From Saccoglossus kowalevskii (lineage: Eukaryota > Hemichordata > Enteropneusta > Harrimaniidae): a stretch of 11,444 bases of DNA. A program made the position numbers and the translations under genes. The DNA is taken from positions 30,417 to 41,860 of the forward strand of contig NW_003114967.1 in NCBI RefSeq assembly GCF_000003605.2, given 5' to 3'. Within the stretch, counting starts at the first letter, position 1, and each line of letters begins with the position of its first letter. Positions 1-6,520 of this stretch are shown piece by piece. A model generated the notes under the pieces. It made no database searches and was not told where the DNA came from. It worked only from the letters and a program-made list of their open reading frames with translations.

Positions 1-622
1 TGCTTTTTAATCACCTAATTAACATAATTAATTAATACTGTATATCTCAAGCATTGATCATCACATTTGAATAAAACTTGGTACATAAATGGTCTAGGAC
101 AATAGACAGCCTGATTAATTTTGGGTTAAAATCTGTTCATATTAATTCTCTAATTAGCATAATAATTAATATTTTTTTGGTTCTAATCACCTTTCAATGA
201 AACTTGGTACATTGTGCAGACCTTATTAGTTTGACACTTAAATCTGTTCGTTACCTTATTTGCATAATAAATTTTCTGCGTTTCCATCAACATCTCAAGT
301 TCAAGTAATTTTGAATTAATTTTTAATGTGTCTCCAATACTCTCGGCACACAGGAGTTCTTTCTAAGCTTTCTTTGATTAATTAATGCTGTTCCAGAGCA
401 ATATCTCCCAATATGGACAAGTACTTGTTAAACAATCATCGTAATCATATTCCTGACATAGTTATATTCCAGCTATATTACTATAAACAAAACTATATAT
501 CTTAAATTTGATAACTAACGGGACTGTGCCATGCATGGCTTGTTTTGAATATGTTCCATCTACAGTGACACTTGACCCCAAAGCACATTTTAATTAACAT
601 GTATTTTATTTTTAATTAACAG
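1..622 (+). other. 3' part of the intron upstream of exon A
   Basis: This is non-coding, AT-rich sequence ending at the exon A acceptor. Bases 1-300 are the AT-rich ~120-bp-period repeat listed separately. From about 300 to 622 I see no repeat, RNA gene or conserved open frame. The missing first RRM half must lie at least this far upstream. Confidence 0.75.
40..300 (+). repeat. AT-rich interspersed repeat, ~120-bp period, two degenerate units
   Basis: The core AAACTTGGTACAT occurs at 74-86 and 200-212, a 126-bp spacing. Each copy is preceded by a CAC(A/C)TTT(C/G)AAT-like segment and followed by TAATTAGCATAAT or TTATTTGCATAAT. A phrase close to TATCTCAAG(C/T)ATT.ATCATCACATT opens the unit. 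The same phrases recur in the same order at 10275-11040. I recognise no protein or tRNA-derived part, so this is an unclassified, probably satellite-like or non-autonomous dispersed repeat. Confidence 0.75.
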
Positions 623-729
623 TGCTTTTAATCAAAGATAAAACAACTGGAAGATCCAGGGGCTTTGCGTTCGTTACATATGAAACCTCTTCTGATGCAG
701 CTTTGGCTGTTACTGGGCTCAATGGCAAG
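623..729 (+). CDS. RBMX: Exon A: second half of RRM with RNP1
   Basis: The acceptor is TTAACAG at 616-622, following a T-rich stretch; the donor is AAG/GTATGG at 729/730. The first two bases complete a codon begun in an exon outside the window (phase 1). The exon then encodes 35 residues beginning [16 protein letters not shown]1 is RGFAFVTY at 658-681, which matches the consensus at every position and includes the two RNA-stacking aromatics (F at 664-666 and F at 670-672). The end, GLNGK, is the usual RRM helix-2 to beta-4 turn. An antisense open frame at 612-821 is a shadow of this exon. Confidence 0.88.
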
Positions 730-3700
730 GTATGGAAGATTAGTTCATTTACATCATTTAGTTTAAAAATGCATCTCAAAAAAAAAAAAAGAATATCATG
801 AACTAAATGCCAGAGATGCATTGTCTAGTTTGTTTTTGTTTCACATCTTGCAGGAATTTATGGGTAAAGTCATCAAAGTTGATCATGCAAAGAAGCCTTC
901 CTTTCAACAGCCAGGATACACACCTAACAGGGGACGAGGCAGAGGAGATAGAGGAGATAGAGGTGATAGAGGGGATAGAGGGGGTTTCCGTGGTCGTGGT
1001 GGAGATAGAGGTGCTTCACGGGGTATGTCGAGGTACAGTAAAATTTTCATCAAGTACTTTTTGTGGTGTAGTGATTCTGTGATTAATAGATCTTACTAGA
1101 ACCCATGTAATATAGTGCTAGTTGATATTTATTGACTAAAGATGTAACTGTGCTTAAGGTCTGCATGTGATTGTGTCAACCTGAGTAAGGTCAAAATAGT
1201 AATGGAACTTTAAACTGCCATTGTAATAGCAAAATGTAAATGAAACCAATCACACATTTTCTATAACATAGTACTATATACAGTTATCATTTGTGCCAGC
1301 AATTTGCATTTAAATTTGTTTTGAGTGACTGAACAAATGTACTTTTTTTCAAGAATGCTTATTATTAGGAACAGTATTGTTACTTTTGTATTTATATTTT
1401 TATAGGGGTATGGGTGGTGGTGGATACAGGGGACGTGGCAGTTATGGAGGTGGTTATGGAGGAGGATATGGAGGCTATGGTGAAAGCGGTGGCAGGGGAG
1501 GTTCAGGATATGGTGGTTACTCTAGTGGACGAGGAAGTTACAATGGTAGAGGAGAATATGGTGGAGGTAGAGGTGAATATGGGAGAGGAGGATCACGAGG
1601 TAGCAGAGGTAAGTTAAGTCTATGGATCCCTGGTCTTTTGTGATTCAAGTTTTTTCCGCGTTGCACAAACCAAATTATGACAATCAACACTGTAAGCAAC
1701 TATGAAAAAAAACTGAATTCTGACATCCATAGTTTTTAAAGACTAATTGCTTCTTTTCAAAAACAAACTACTAATATTTTTTGTAAATTTCTAAATTTTT
1801 GTTGTCCAGTTGGGCTACCAATTTTTGTAAAATGGTAGCCCCAGGACAAGATTTGATTATGTGTGTGTCCTGGGCTACCTTTACCAGCTATATAACATTT
1901 ATATAAATGTACCCTCTGGTCATGTTGGACATAAGAACAAATTTCAAAAAGCTTGAAGCTCAGTTGTTCTAAAACTGTATACCTTTCTGGTCTGGTCTGG
2001 TCTGGTGATCTGTAGTCATTTAGTCAGTCAGGGAAAATGGATATAAATATGCAAATAATACTCTGCTACTTCAAAATGAATTTTGAATAAAATAAAATAA
2101 AAATCTCAGATAAGAATTTTGAGACCTGAATTCTTTTTAAGATGTGTAATGCTATATATGTTAACTTTATGCAGTTTGTAATATTGGATAGTTGAACCAT
2201 TTTCATTGATGACTTAGTATACCAATGTTCATGTATTCATGTCAGGGCATCCGCTGATAAGTTTTACCTATGTTGGATACCATGGTTCTCCCCATTATAC
2301 ACACAGTATGGCGCGTTCTCCCCAGGATACACATAGTATGGCGCGTTCTCCCCAGGATACACACAGTATGGCGCGTTCTCCCCAGGATACACAGAATGGC
2401 GCGTTCTCCCCAGGATACACACAGTATGGCGCGTTGTCCCCAGGATACACACAGTATGACGCGTTCTCCCCAGGATACACACAGTATGGCGCGTTCTCCC
2501 CAGGATACACAGTATGGCGCGTTCTCCCCAGGATACACATAGTATGGCGCGTTGTCCCCAGGATACACACAGTATGACGCGTTCTCCCCAGGATACACAC
2601 AGTATGGCGCGTTCTCCCCAGGATACACAGTATGGCGCGTTCTCCCCAGGATACACATAGTATGGCGCGTTCTCCCCGGGATACATGCAGTATGGCACGT
2701 TGTCCCCAGGATACACACAGTATGGCGCGTTGTCCCCAGGATACACGCAGTATGGCGAGTTCTTCCGAGAATACAAACAGTATGGCGAGTTCTTCCGAGA
2801 ATACAAACAGTGTGGCGATATTGCTACAGGCTGTGTTTTGGGGCCACACTAGTCTGACTCGGCTACAATGATTATCTCAACTACCACAGTGCCATTTCCG
2901 GGGAGAACACTGGCTATCATTTAATCAATTTTTAATCTGCATTTGTGTCGCAAGCAACTTGAAAATTTAATCTGGTGGAGGATTAGTTGGAGGTCTAGCC
3001 GTCGGTGACTGGTGGAGGTTTAGTTGGAGGTCTGGCCATTGGTGACTGGTGGAGGTTTAGTTGGTCTGGCCATTGGTGACTGGTGGAGGTTTAGTTGGTC
3101 TGACCTTTGGTGACTGGTGGAGGTTTATATGTGTGAATGTTAGTGATGTACATGTACATAAATGTTGTGTGCACTTGCCCTTTTGTTCGCTATTCATATG
3201 GTATTTGAATAAGAATATAATTCAAATGGTTCCATTTTTTTCCTTCAGATGATGGTCCACCACAAAAGAGAATGAGGTCTGATATAGGTGAGCAATTCTC
3301 TAATGTATAAATTAAGATTGAATGCTCTAGTGTAAAATATATACTGATTACCATGATTGTTTTTTTAAACACAATGCCTATATATTTTTTCTGAAGGAAA
3401 TACTACCTACAGTATACATAATTGTACATTAATGTATATCAGCAAAGTAAATAAAACTTGTTAGCATGAGGTAGAATAAATTCTCATTTAGTTGCAAGGG
3501 ACTTTGTTTCATTTTAAGTGGCTGTTGTTGGTTCATATTTGCTTGCTAGTCAGCATTATGGTAAATTTCATTTGTATTTCAGGCAGAGGCTATGATGATC
3601 AAGGTGGTTATGGAGAAGAACATGGATATGGTGAATCTAGGTACAGTGATTATCCATCCCGTGATCCCCCATCTAGGGAGTATCCTCCAGAAAGGAGTAC

Positions 3701-6130
3701 TGAACCTCCTCCAAGGGGATACCCTCCAAGGGAAAGGTAAGTGTACCATTATTACTCACCGTTAGGATGAAGTCCGAAAATGTGTTTTTTTGGTCATGTG
3801 TAGACAGATTTTGTTCAAACTCAATACAAACATCAGACATAATAGGACCTTTTCCGATCTCATTCAAAACAAGCCATCAAAGATGACAGCATAGCTGTTC
3901 ATATATTTGATTTATCCATTGTCTGTCAACAATTCCATTTTCTACTTCTTGAAAACGACCAGCTCAATTGCTTTGATACTTTGGGCCCATAGGTTGACCT
4001 CCAAAAGATTTGTAACACTATAACAATTGTAATTGCTATGGCAACAACCAAAGAAACTTGCATTGTTAGTGATATTGCAAGAACATTGTGGGAACACTAA
4101 CTATGGCAAATAGTTAATATTTCATCACACAGAACAATATCAACTTTGTCAGGTTGCTTGTTAACGAATGCTATATTCCTGACATGCTTTTGTCTCGTCA
4201 TGCAATTCCAGACATTTAAGGTTACAAATTCTGCAATTCTGGGTCTCTGGTAATGCATGGCCAGATTTTGTTCAAAATTTCTATGTATTGCCTTCCTGGA
4301 GATTAACATGATTGCTAAATATTGCCTTGTTCAGAGGAGAATACCCACCTAGAGAGCCATACAGAGCAGCAAGAGACTACCCACCAGAACGTGAATCGTA
4401 TAGTGCTAGAGATTATCCAGCAAGAGATTATCCTCCTCCTGCTAGCACACGTGATTATGCTACTCCTGCACCACGAGAGTACCCACCAGCTGCTAGCACA
4501 GCTACGGATTATTCTTCTACTACTGCTGCCCCCCGTAGAGGATATGAAGAAACTAGCTACGCAAGTCGTGATTATGGTACTTCTGCTGCTTCTTCTGTAC
4601 CTGCTGCACCACGGGATTATGCACATGGACAAGAAACTAACAGCAGGGAGACAACATATTCCCGGGAATATGATTACAGTAAGTAACTTTATGTAGACTT
4701 TTATGTGCAATGTGCAATGTCCAATTTCAGAGCTTCCATCATTCTGTTTTTAACAGACATTGATTTATTTGCAATTTATAATAAATTCAATAATGTCTAA
4801 GGTCTAATTATAAAGTTTATAAAATCACCGTATTCCTTGTTGATCAAAGGACATTTCACCAATATTTTGTTATAGAATGTTTCAGGTGTAAATAGTTTAG
4901 ATTTTGGAAATAGCAAAATGAGCACATCAGATTTCTCTGCAATGCGTTTGTAAGAAGCTACTGCCAGAACATGTATTAAGATAGGCATAACCCTTAAAAA
5001 TCAGTAGTCAATATCTGAGATTTTCTTTTAAGCAAGTTCAAAAACATGGGAAAATAAAGGTATTTCAATATCCTCCAAGATGTGCGACCTTTTCAGGGTT
5101 GTGTGTAAGGTCAGATAGGCTTAATGTGCATCACTTTATATCTTAACACTTTGTTGTAGGTGCACCAAGTAGCCGAGGTTATGAAGGATACCCCAGTACA
5201 GGTACTAGAGAATACAGTGATTATGGTGGTAATGTTGCAATTTAATTAATTTCTGTGGTTTTATCTGTTCTTCCTATCAAAACAGTTGACTATTTTGTCT
5301 TCTGTCTGTCTTCTTTTATCTCTATACATCATCTTTCCAAATTCAAATGAATTCTATGCTGAAATAAAGTGAAATAACAAATTTAAACTACAAAATAAAA
5401 AACTTATTAACATTAAAAAATATCTTTTTTTTAAAAAAAAGTAACCGATGTCAATTTTAGTGAAATTCAACAAATTGAAACTTCTAAACATCAAATGCCT
5501 GTGTCTTGTTCTGCTTTTGTTTGTAATGTCTTTCCAACTTCACAGCCAAAGCTGGAGTGTTGCTAAATAGCAGTTTGATTTTCTTGAAAACAGGAAACTG
5601 ATTTATTGAAAGAAGATTTAACTTTGTGCCTTCTCTCCACAGTCTGTCTTTGTAGTTTTAATCTTCACTTCTGTAGTATCATCATTTCATGAAAACATGA
5701 AAACATTCCAGCTGTCACTAAAAAAAAACTAGAAAACAGTTAGCTTGATAGTGGCTTTACTGTTAAACAAAATGGAAGTGCTGATAACACACATTGGAGT
5801 AAAAATTAAACTGGTTTGAAATGTTTACCCGTGCAGGTTCAATCAAATGTAGTCGGCTCAAAAAATGTTTTTTTTTTTCTCAACTCAAATGTAAATACAA
5901 TTTCAGGTGCATCCCGTTCAGCTGCTCCAGCACGTCAAGCAGATACTTATGGAGCAAATGGTAGGGGCAGATATGATTCCTATGCTTCGCGTGACCCATA
6001 TGCAGAGGAAAAAGTAGGGTACCCACCACCCAGAGAGTCGTATGGGGCTGAAATTGCCCCTTCTCGTACCGCACGCCCATTAGACCATAGTGCTGCTCCC
6101 CCTCCAACTAGAGGATACGATCGTTACTAA
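623..6130 (+). CDS. RBMX: RBMX/hnRNP G-like RNA-binding protein gene, 3' part (exons A-H, 5'-truncated by window)
   Basis: Seen: eight exons (623-729, 854-1032, 1406-1608, 3249-3287, 3583-3736, 4335-4678, 5160-5228, 5907-6130) join through GT-AG introns of phases 0, 2, 1, 1, 2, 1, 1 into one frame of 439 codons ending in TAA at 6128-6130. The order is RRM second half with RNP1 (658-681), RGD/RGG linker, Gly/Tyr-rich segment, a PPQKRMR basic patch, then about ten R-D/E-Y motifs mixed with YPP and SRD, ending in RY. Known: hnRNP G/RBMX proteins have one N-terminal RRM, RGG sequence and a C-terminal SRDY-rich region; they bind nascent RNA in the nucleus and influence splice-site choice. Inferred: this is the RBMX orthologue. 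About 40 N-terminal residues including RNP2 lie upstream, so the full protein would be near 480 residues, longer than the roughly 390 of human RBMX. A CIRBP/RBM3-type glycine-rich protein fits the RRM and Gly segment, but not the tail. Confidence 0.8.
854..1032 (+). CDS. RBMX: Exon B: RRM beta-4 strand and RGD/RGG-rich linker
   Basis: The acceptor is CATCTTGCAG/GAA. The exon opens in phase 0 and encodes the last RRM strand (GKVIKVDHA), then KKPSF, a stretch shared with the hnRNP G family just after the RRM. A linker built on a 9-nt tandem repeat (G-D-R units, 937-980) follows, and the exon ends in RGG-type sequence. Arginines in RGG context are typical methylation sites, which is family knowledge and not visible here. 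I chose the donor GAG/GTACAG at 1032/1033 because only it restores the Gly/Tyr frame of exon C. A better-looking GTATGT donor at 1023 breaks the frame. Confidence 0.83.
1033..1405 (+). other. Intron B-C (373 bp)
   Basis: The intron runs from GTACAG to TTTTTATAG and is AT-rich. I see no repeat, snoRNA box pair or open frame of note. Its 5' edge has three closely spaced GT donors (1023, 1033, 1038). Only 1033 keeps the reading frame with exon C. Confidence 0.75.
1406..1608 (+). CDS. RBMX: Exon C: Gly/Tyr/Arg low-complexity segment
   Basis: The acceptor is TTTTTATAG/GGG, and the donor AGAG/GTAAGT is near-perfect. The exon supplies one base to complete an Arg codon, then 67 codons. Glycine makes up about half the residues, with regularly spaced tyrosines ([12 protein letters not shown]) and several RGG/RGS/RGE triplets. 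Such G-Y-R sequence is typical of hnRNPs that bind RNA weakly and self-associate. The other open frame here (from 1408) is an acidic, Met/Val/Glu-rich shadow of the same GGN codons. Confidence 0.85.
1804..1879 (+). repeat. Nested short inverted repeats around GGGCTACC
   Basis: GGGCTACCA at 1812-1820 is perfectly complementary to TGGTAGCCC at 1833-1841 across a 12-nt loop. The right arm extended, GGTAGCCCCAGGAC (1834-1847), can also pair with GTCCTGGGCTACC (1867-1879) with one bulged base. Two mutually exclusive hairpins are therefore possible. It may be a remnant of a small MITE; no target duplication is visible. Confidence 0.6.
1986..2005 (+). repeat. Pentanucleotide microsatellite (TCTGG)4
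   Basis: There are four perfect TCTGG copies in intron C-D. The array is short but likely to vary in length between individuals. Confidence 0.9.
2284..2826 (+). repeat. 30-bp minisatellite, 17 full units, intronic
   Basis: Seventeen units run from 2307 to 2810, with a degenerate unit before (2284-2306) and a broken one after (2811-2826). The consensus starts TATGGCGCG, continues TTCTCCCCAGG and ends ATACACACAG. Fourteen units are 30 bp; three (2367-2394, 2485-2512, 2603-2630) are 28 bp through loss of one CA. The last two full units (2751-2810) are identical to each other but diverged from the rest (GGCGAG, TTCTTCCGAGA, ATACAAACAG), the usual pattern at an older array edge. Each unit contributes about two CpGs in an AT-rich region. 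Because 30 is a multiple of three and the unit lacks stops, long shadow frames arise on both strands. Confidence 0.97.
2425..2660 (+). repeat. Perfect 118-bp higher-order duplication inside the minisatellite
   Basis: Bases 2425-2542 and 2543-2660 are identical. Each holds the same four variant units in the same order: a GTTGTCC unit (30 bp), a TATGACG unit (30 bp), a 28-bp unit, and a unit ending ACATAG (30 bp). Identity over 118 bp with four distinguishing variants implies a recent duplication of a four-unit block, by unequal exchange or gene conversion. Confidence 0.95.
2972..3128 (+). repeat. 37/34-bp minisatellite, about 4.4 units, intronic
   Basis: Units begin CTGGTGGAGG at 2972, 3009, 3046, 3080 and 3114 (last one partial). 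Spacings are 37, 37, 34 and 34; the shorter units lack three bases in TTGGAGGTCTGG, giving TTGGTCTGG. The strand is G/T-rich (GGTGACTGGTGGAGG). It is unrelated in sequence to the 30-bp array about 145 bp upstream. Confidence 0.92.
3249..3287 (+). CDS. RBMX: Exon D: 39-nt exon with basic KRMR patch
   Basis: The acceptor is TTTTTTCCTTCAG/AT, with a strong pyrimidine tract; the donor is ATAG/GTGAGC. The exon is 39 nt long with phase 1 on both sides, so it can be skipped without losing the frame. Joined to its neighbours it encodes [13 protein letters not shown]. The PPQKRMR stretch resembles a short nuclear-localisation signal, which is an inference. The acidic-basic composition contrasts with the Gly/Tyr-rich sequence on either side. 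Confidence 0.82.
3583..3736 (+). CDS. RBMX: Exon E: start of Y/P/R-rich C-terminal region
   Basis: The acceptor is TTTGTATTTCAG/GC, and the donor GAAAG/GTAAGT is consensus. After completing a Gly codon it encodes [17 protein letters not shown], then a proline-rich part with [17 protein letters not shown] and PRGYPPRE. The shift from Gly/Tyr to Tyr/Pro/Arg marks the start of the RBMX-like C-terminal region. It ends two bases into an Arg codon finished by exon F. Confidence 0.87.
3737..4334 (+). other. Intron E-F (598 bp) with a possible degenerate repeat
   Basis: The intron runs from GTAAGT to CCTTGTTCAG. A 25-nt segment at 3796-3820 (with AGATTTTGTTCAAA) recurs at 4253-4277 with about five mismatches, suggesting two old copies of one dispersed element. 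Antisense open frames over each copy share the tetrad EQNL, but no protein family is recognisable. The rest is featureless. Confidence 0.6.
4335..4678 (+). CDS. RBMX: Exon F: R-D/E-Y-P repeat core of the C-terminal region
   Basis: The acceptor is GCCTTGTTCAG/A; the donor is TTACA/GTAAGT. This is the largest exon seen (344 nt). It carries eight R-D-Y or R-E-Y motifs, including three copies of ARDYP, with PREYPP, SRDYG and PRDYA, separated by Ala/Ser/Thr/Pro-rich spacers. This is the clearest match to the SRDY-rich tail of hnRNP G. The donor overlaps a TAA in frame, so retention of the next intron would end the protein right after Y-S-K. The opposite strand is open for 131 codons purely because of codon bias in this repeat. 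Confidence 0.9.
4679..5159 (+). other. Intron F-G (481 bp)
   Basis: The intron runs from GTAAGT to TTGTTGTAG and is AT-rich. I see no repeat, RNA gene or coding signal. An in-frame TAA lies inside the donor, so retention would truncate the protein at once. Confidence 0.78.
5160..5228 (+). CDS. RBMX: Exon G: 69-nt symmetric exon
   Basis: The acceptor is ACACTTTGTTGTAG/GT; the donor is GGTG/GTAATG, a moderate match. With phase 1 at both ends and 69 nt, it could be a cassette exon. It encodes [20 protein letters not shown] and a few more residues in the style of exons E and F. If the donor were not used, reading would continue G-N-V-A-I and stop at TAA 5245-5247, giving a shorter alternative C-terminus. 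Confidence 0.8.
5229..5906 (+). other. Intron G-H (678 bp)
   Basis: The intron runs from GTAATG to ACAATTTCAG. It is AT-rich with A and T homopolymers (for example 5397-5442) and otherwise featureless. Retention would add five residues after exon G and stop at 5245-5247. Confidence 0.75.
5907..6130 (+). CDS. RBMX: Exon H: last coding exon and stop codon
   Basis: The acceptor is ACAATTTCAG/GT, in phase with exon G. The exon encodes an Ala/Ser/Arg-rich start ([11 protein letters not shown]), then [25 protein letters not shown] and a final [10 protein letters not shown] before TAA at 6128-6130. A C-terminus in RY and PP(P)-R spacing are features I associate with hnRNP G proteins, though this exon is less repetitive than exon F. 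An upstream ATG at 5816 lies in the intron and is not the start. Confidence 0.87.
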
Positions 6131-6136
6131 AATGCC

Positions 6137-6142
6137 AATAAA
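6137..6142 (+). promoter_or_regulatory. AATAAA seven bases after the stop codon
   Basis: A perfect AATAAA hexamer lies almost on the stop codon. Use would give a UTR of roughly 25-40 nt, with no clear G/T-rich element behind it. It is probably not the main signal. Confidence 0.3.
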
Positions 6143-6483
6143 AGGCCACCAGTCAGCGGCAAAGAATCATGGAAAAACAACAAATTTATGAAACTCAAGT
6201 CATGAATTACAGCAACTACGTAAACATAAACTTTATCCCTTGAGCACTAATTGTCACTCAAGTATATTTAAAACTGTTGAAATCTTTGTTAACCATTGTC
6301 AACTTATATCTGAATAATCTCAACATGCACATCAATACCTGACAACTTTGAAATAGAAGTAAATTTTTATTAGGAGTACCACCACACTTGTTATGTACAA
6401 AAACTGTTGAAAACAAGTTTTGTAAACAGCTGTTTTCTGATAGTCCTCTGCTCACTTATTTGATAATTACTGGTTGTGAAAAA

Positions 6484-6489
6484 AATAAA
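6484..6489 (+). promoter_or_regulatory. Candidate proximal poly(A) signal
   Basis: Perfect AATAAA with a G/T-rich stretch within 30 nt downstream. It is the best-formed signal close to the stop codon. Confidence 0.5.
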
Positions 6490-6520
6490 GGCAGTTGGAT
6501 ATATTTGGGAGTGGCACTGA

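Larger units (their letters stand above)
1609..3248 (+). other. Intron C-D (1640 bp), minisatellite-bearing
   Basis: This is the largest intron seen, running from GTAAGT to a T-rich CCTTCAG. It holds a nested inverted repeat (1804-1879), a (TCTGG)4 microsatellite (1986-2005), an AATAA-type simple stretch (2087-2105), the 30-bp minisatellite (2284-2826) and a 37/34-bp minisatellite (2972-3128). The remainder is AT-rich and featureless. Open frames on both strands between 2239 and 2871 come from the minisatellite, not from genes. Confidence 0.82.
6131..6520 (+). other. 3' UTR, minimal extent
   Basis: This is AT-rich sequence after the stop codon. The nearest well-placed poly(A) signal is AATAAA at 6484-6489, followed by G/T-rich sequence (TTGGATATATTTGGGAGTGG). 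This sets the shortest plausible UTR at about 380 nt. Later signals (6983, 7359, 7609, 9005, 9030) allow a UTR of up to about 2.9 kb. The true end cannot be read from sequence. Confidence 0.6.

Noticed and set aside
623-1608. CIRBP/RBM3-type cold-inducible protein as identity
   Set aside because: Those proteins are short and end after a single Gly-rich tail. This gene continues for five more exons with an R-D/E-Y-P-rich region typical of hnRNP G.
1408-1617. Acidic Met/Val/Glu-rich frame in exon C as the real protein
   Set aside because: It is the +1 shift of GGN/TAT codons. The RGG/Tyr frame agrees with the phases of the chosen exon B donor and of exon D, and with the hnRNP-type composition.
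2203-2258. C/D-box snoRNA in intron C-D (TTGATGA at 2206, CTGA at 2252)
   Set aside because: I looked because vertebrate RBMX hosts a snoRNA. The C box starts with T instead of a purine, the distance is short, and no terminal stem forms.
2284-2826. CRISPR-like array
   Set aside because: The copies are contiguous with no unique spacers, and the setting is a eukaryotic intron.
2239-2871. Overlapping long open frames on both strands (up to 184 codons)
   Set aside because: All are translations of the 30-bp minisatellite, whose period is a multiple of three and whose unit lacks stops. They lie inside an intron and have no start context or non-repeat domain.
3673-4309. Antisense frames sharing an EQNL phrase in intron E-F
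   Set aside because: They coincide with a short degenerate repeat pair, have no recognisable domain, and the first overlaps exon E antisense.
4315-4710. 131-codon antisense frame and a third + strand frame across exon F
   Set aside because: Both are shadows of the R-D/E-Y-P codon bias of exon F. The sense frame alone continues with matched splice phases into exons E and G.
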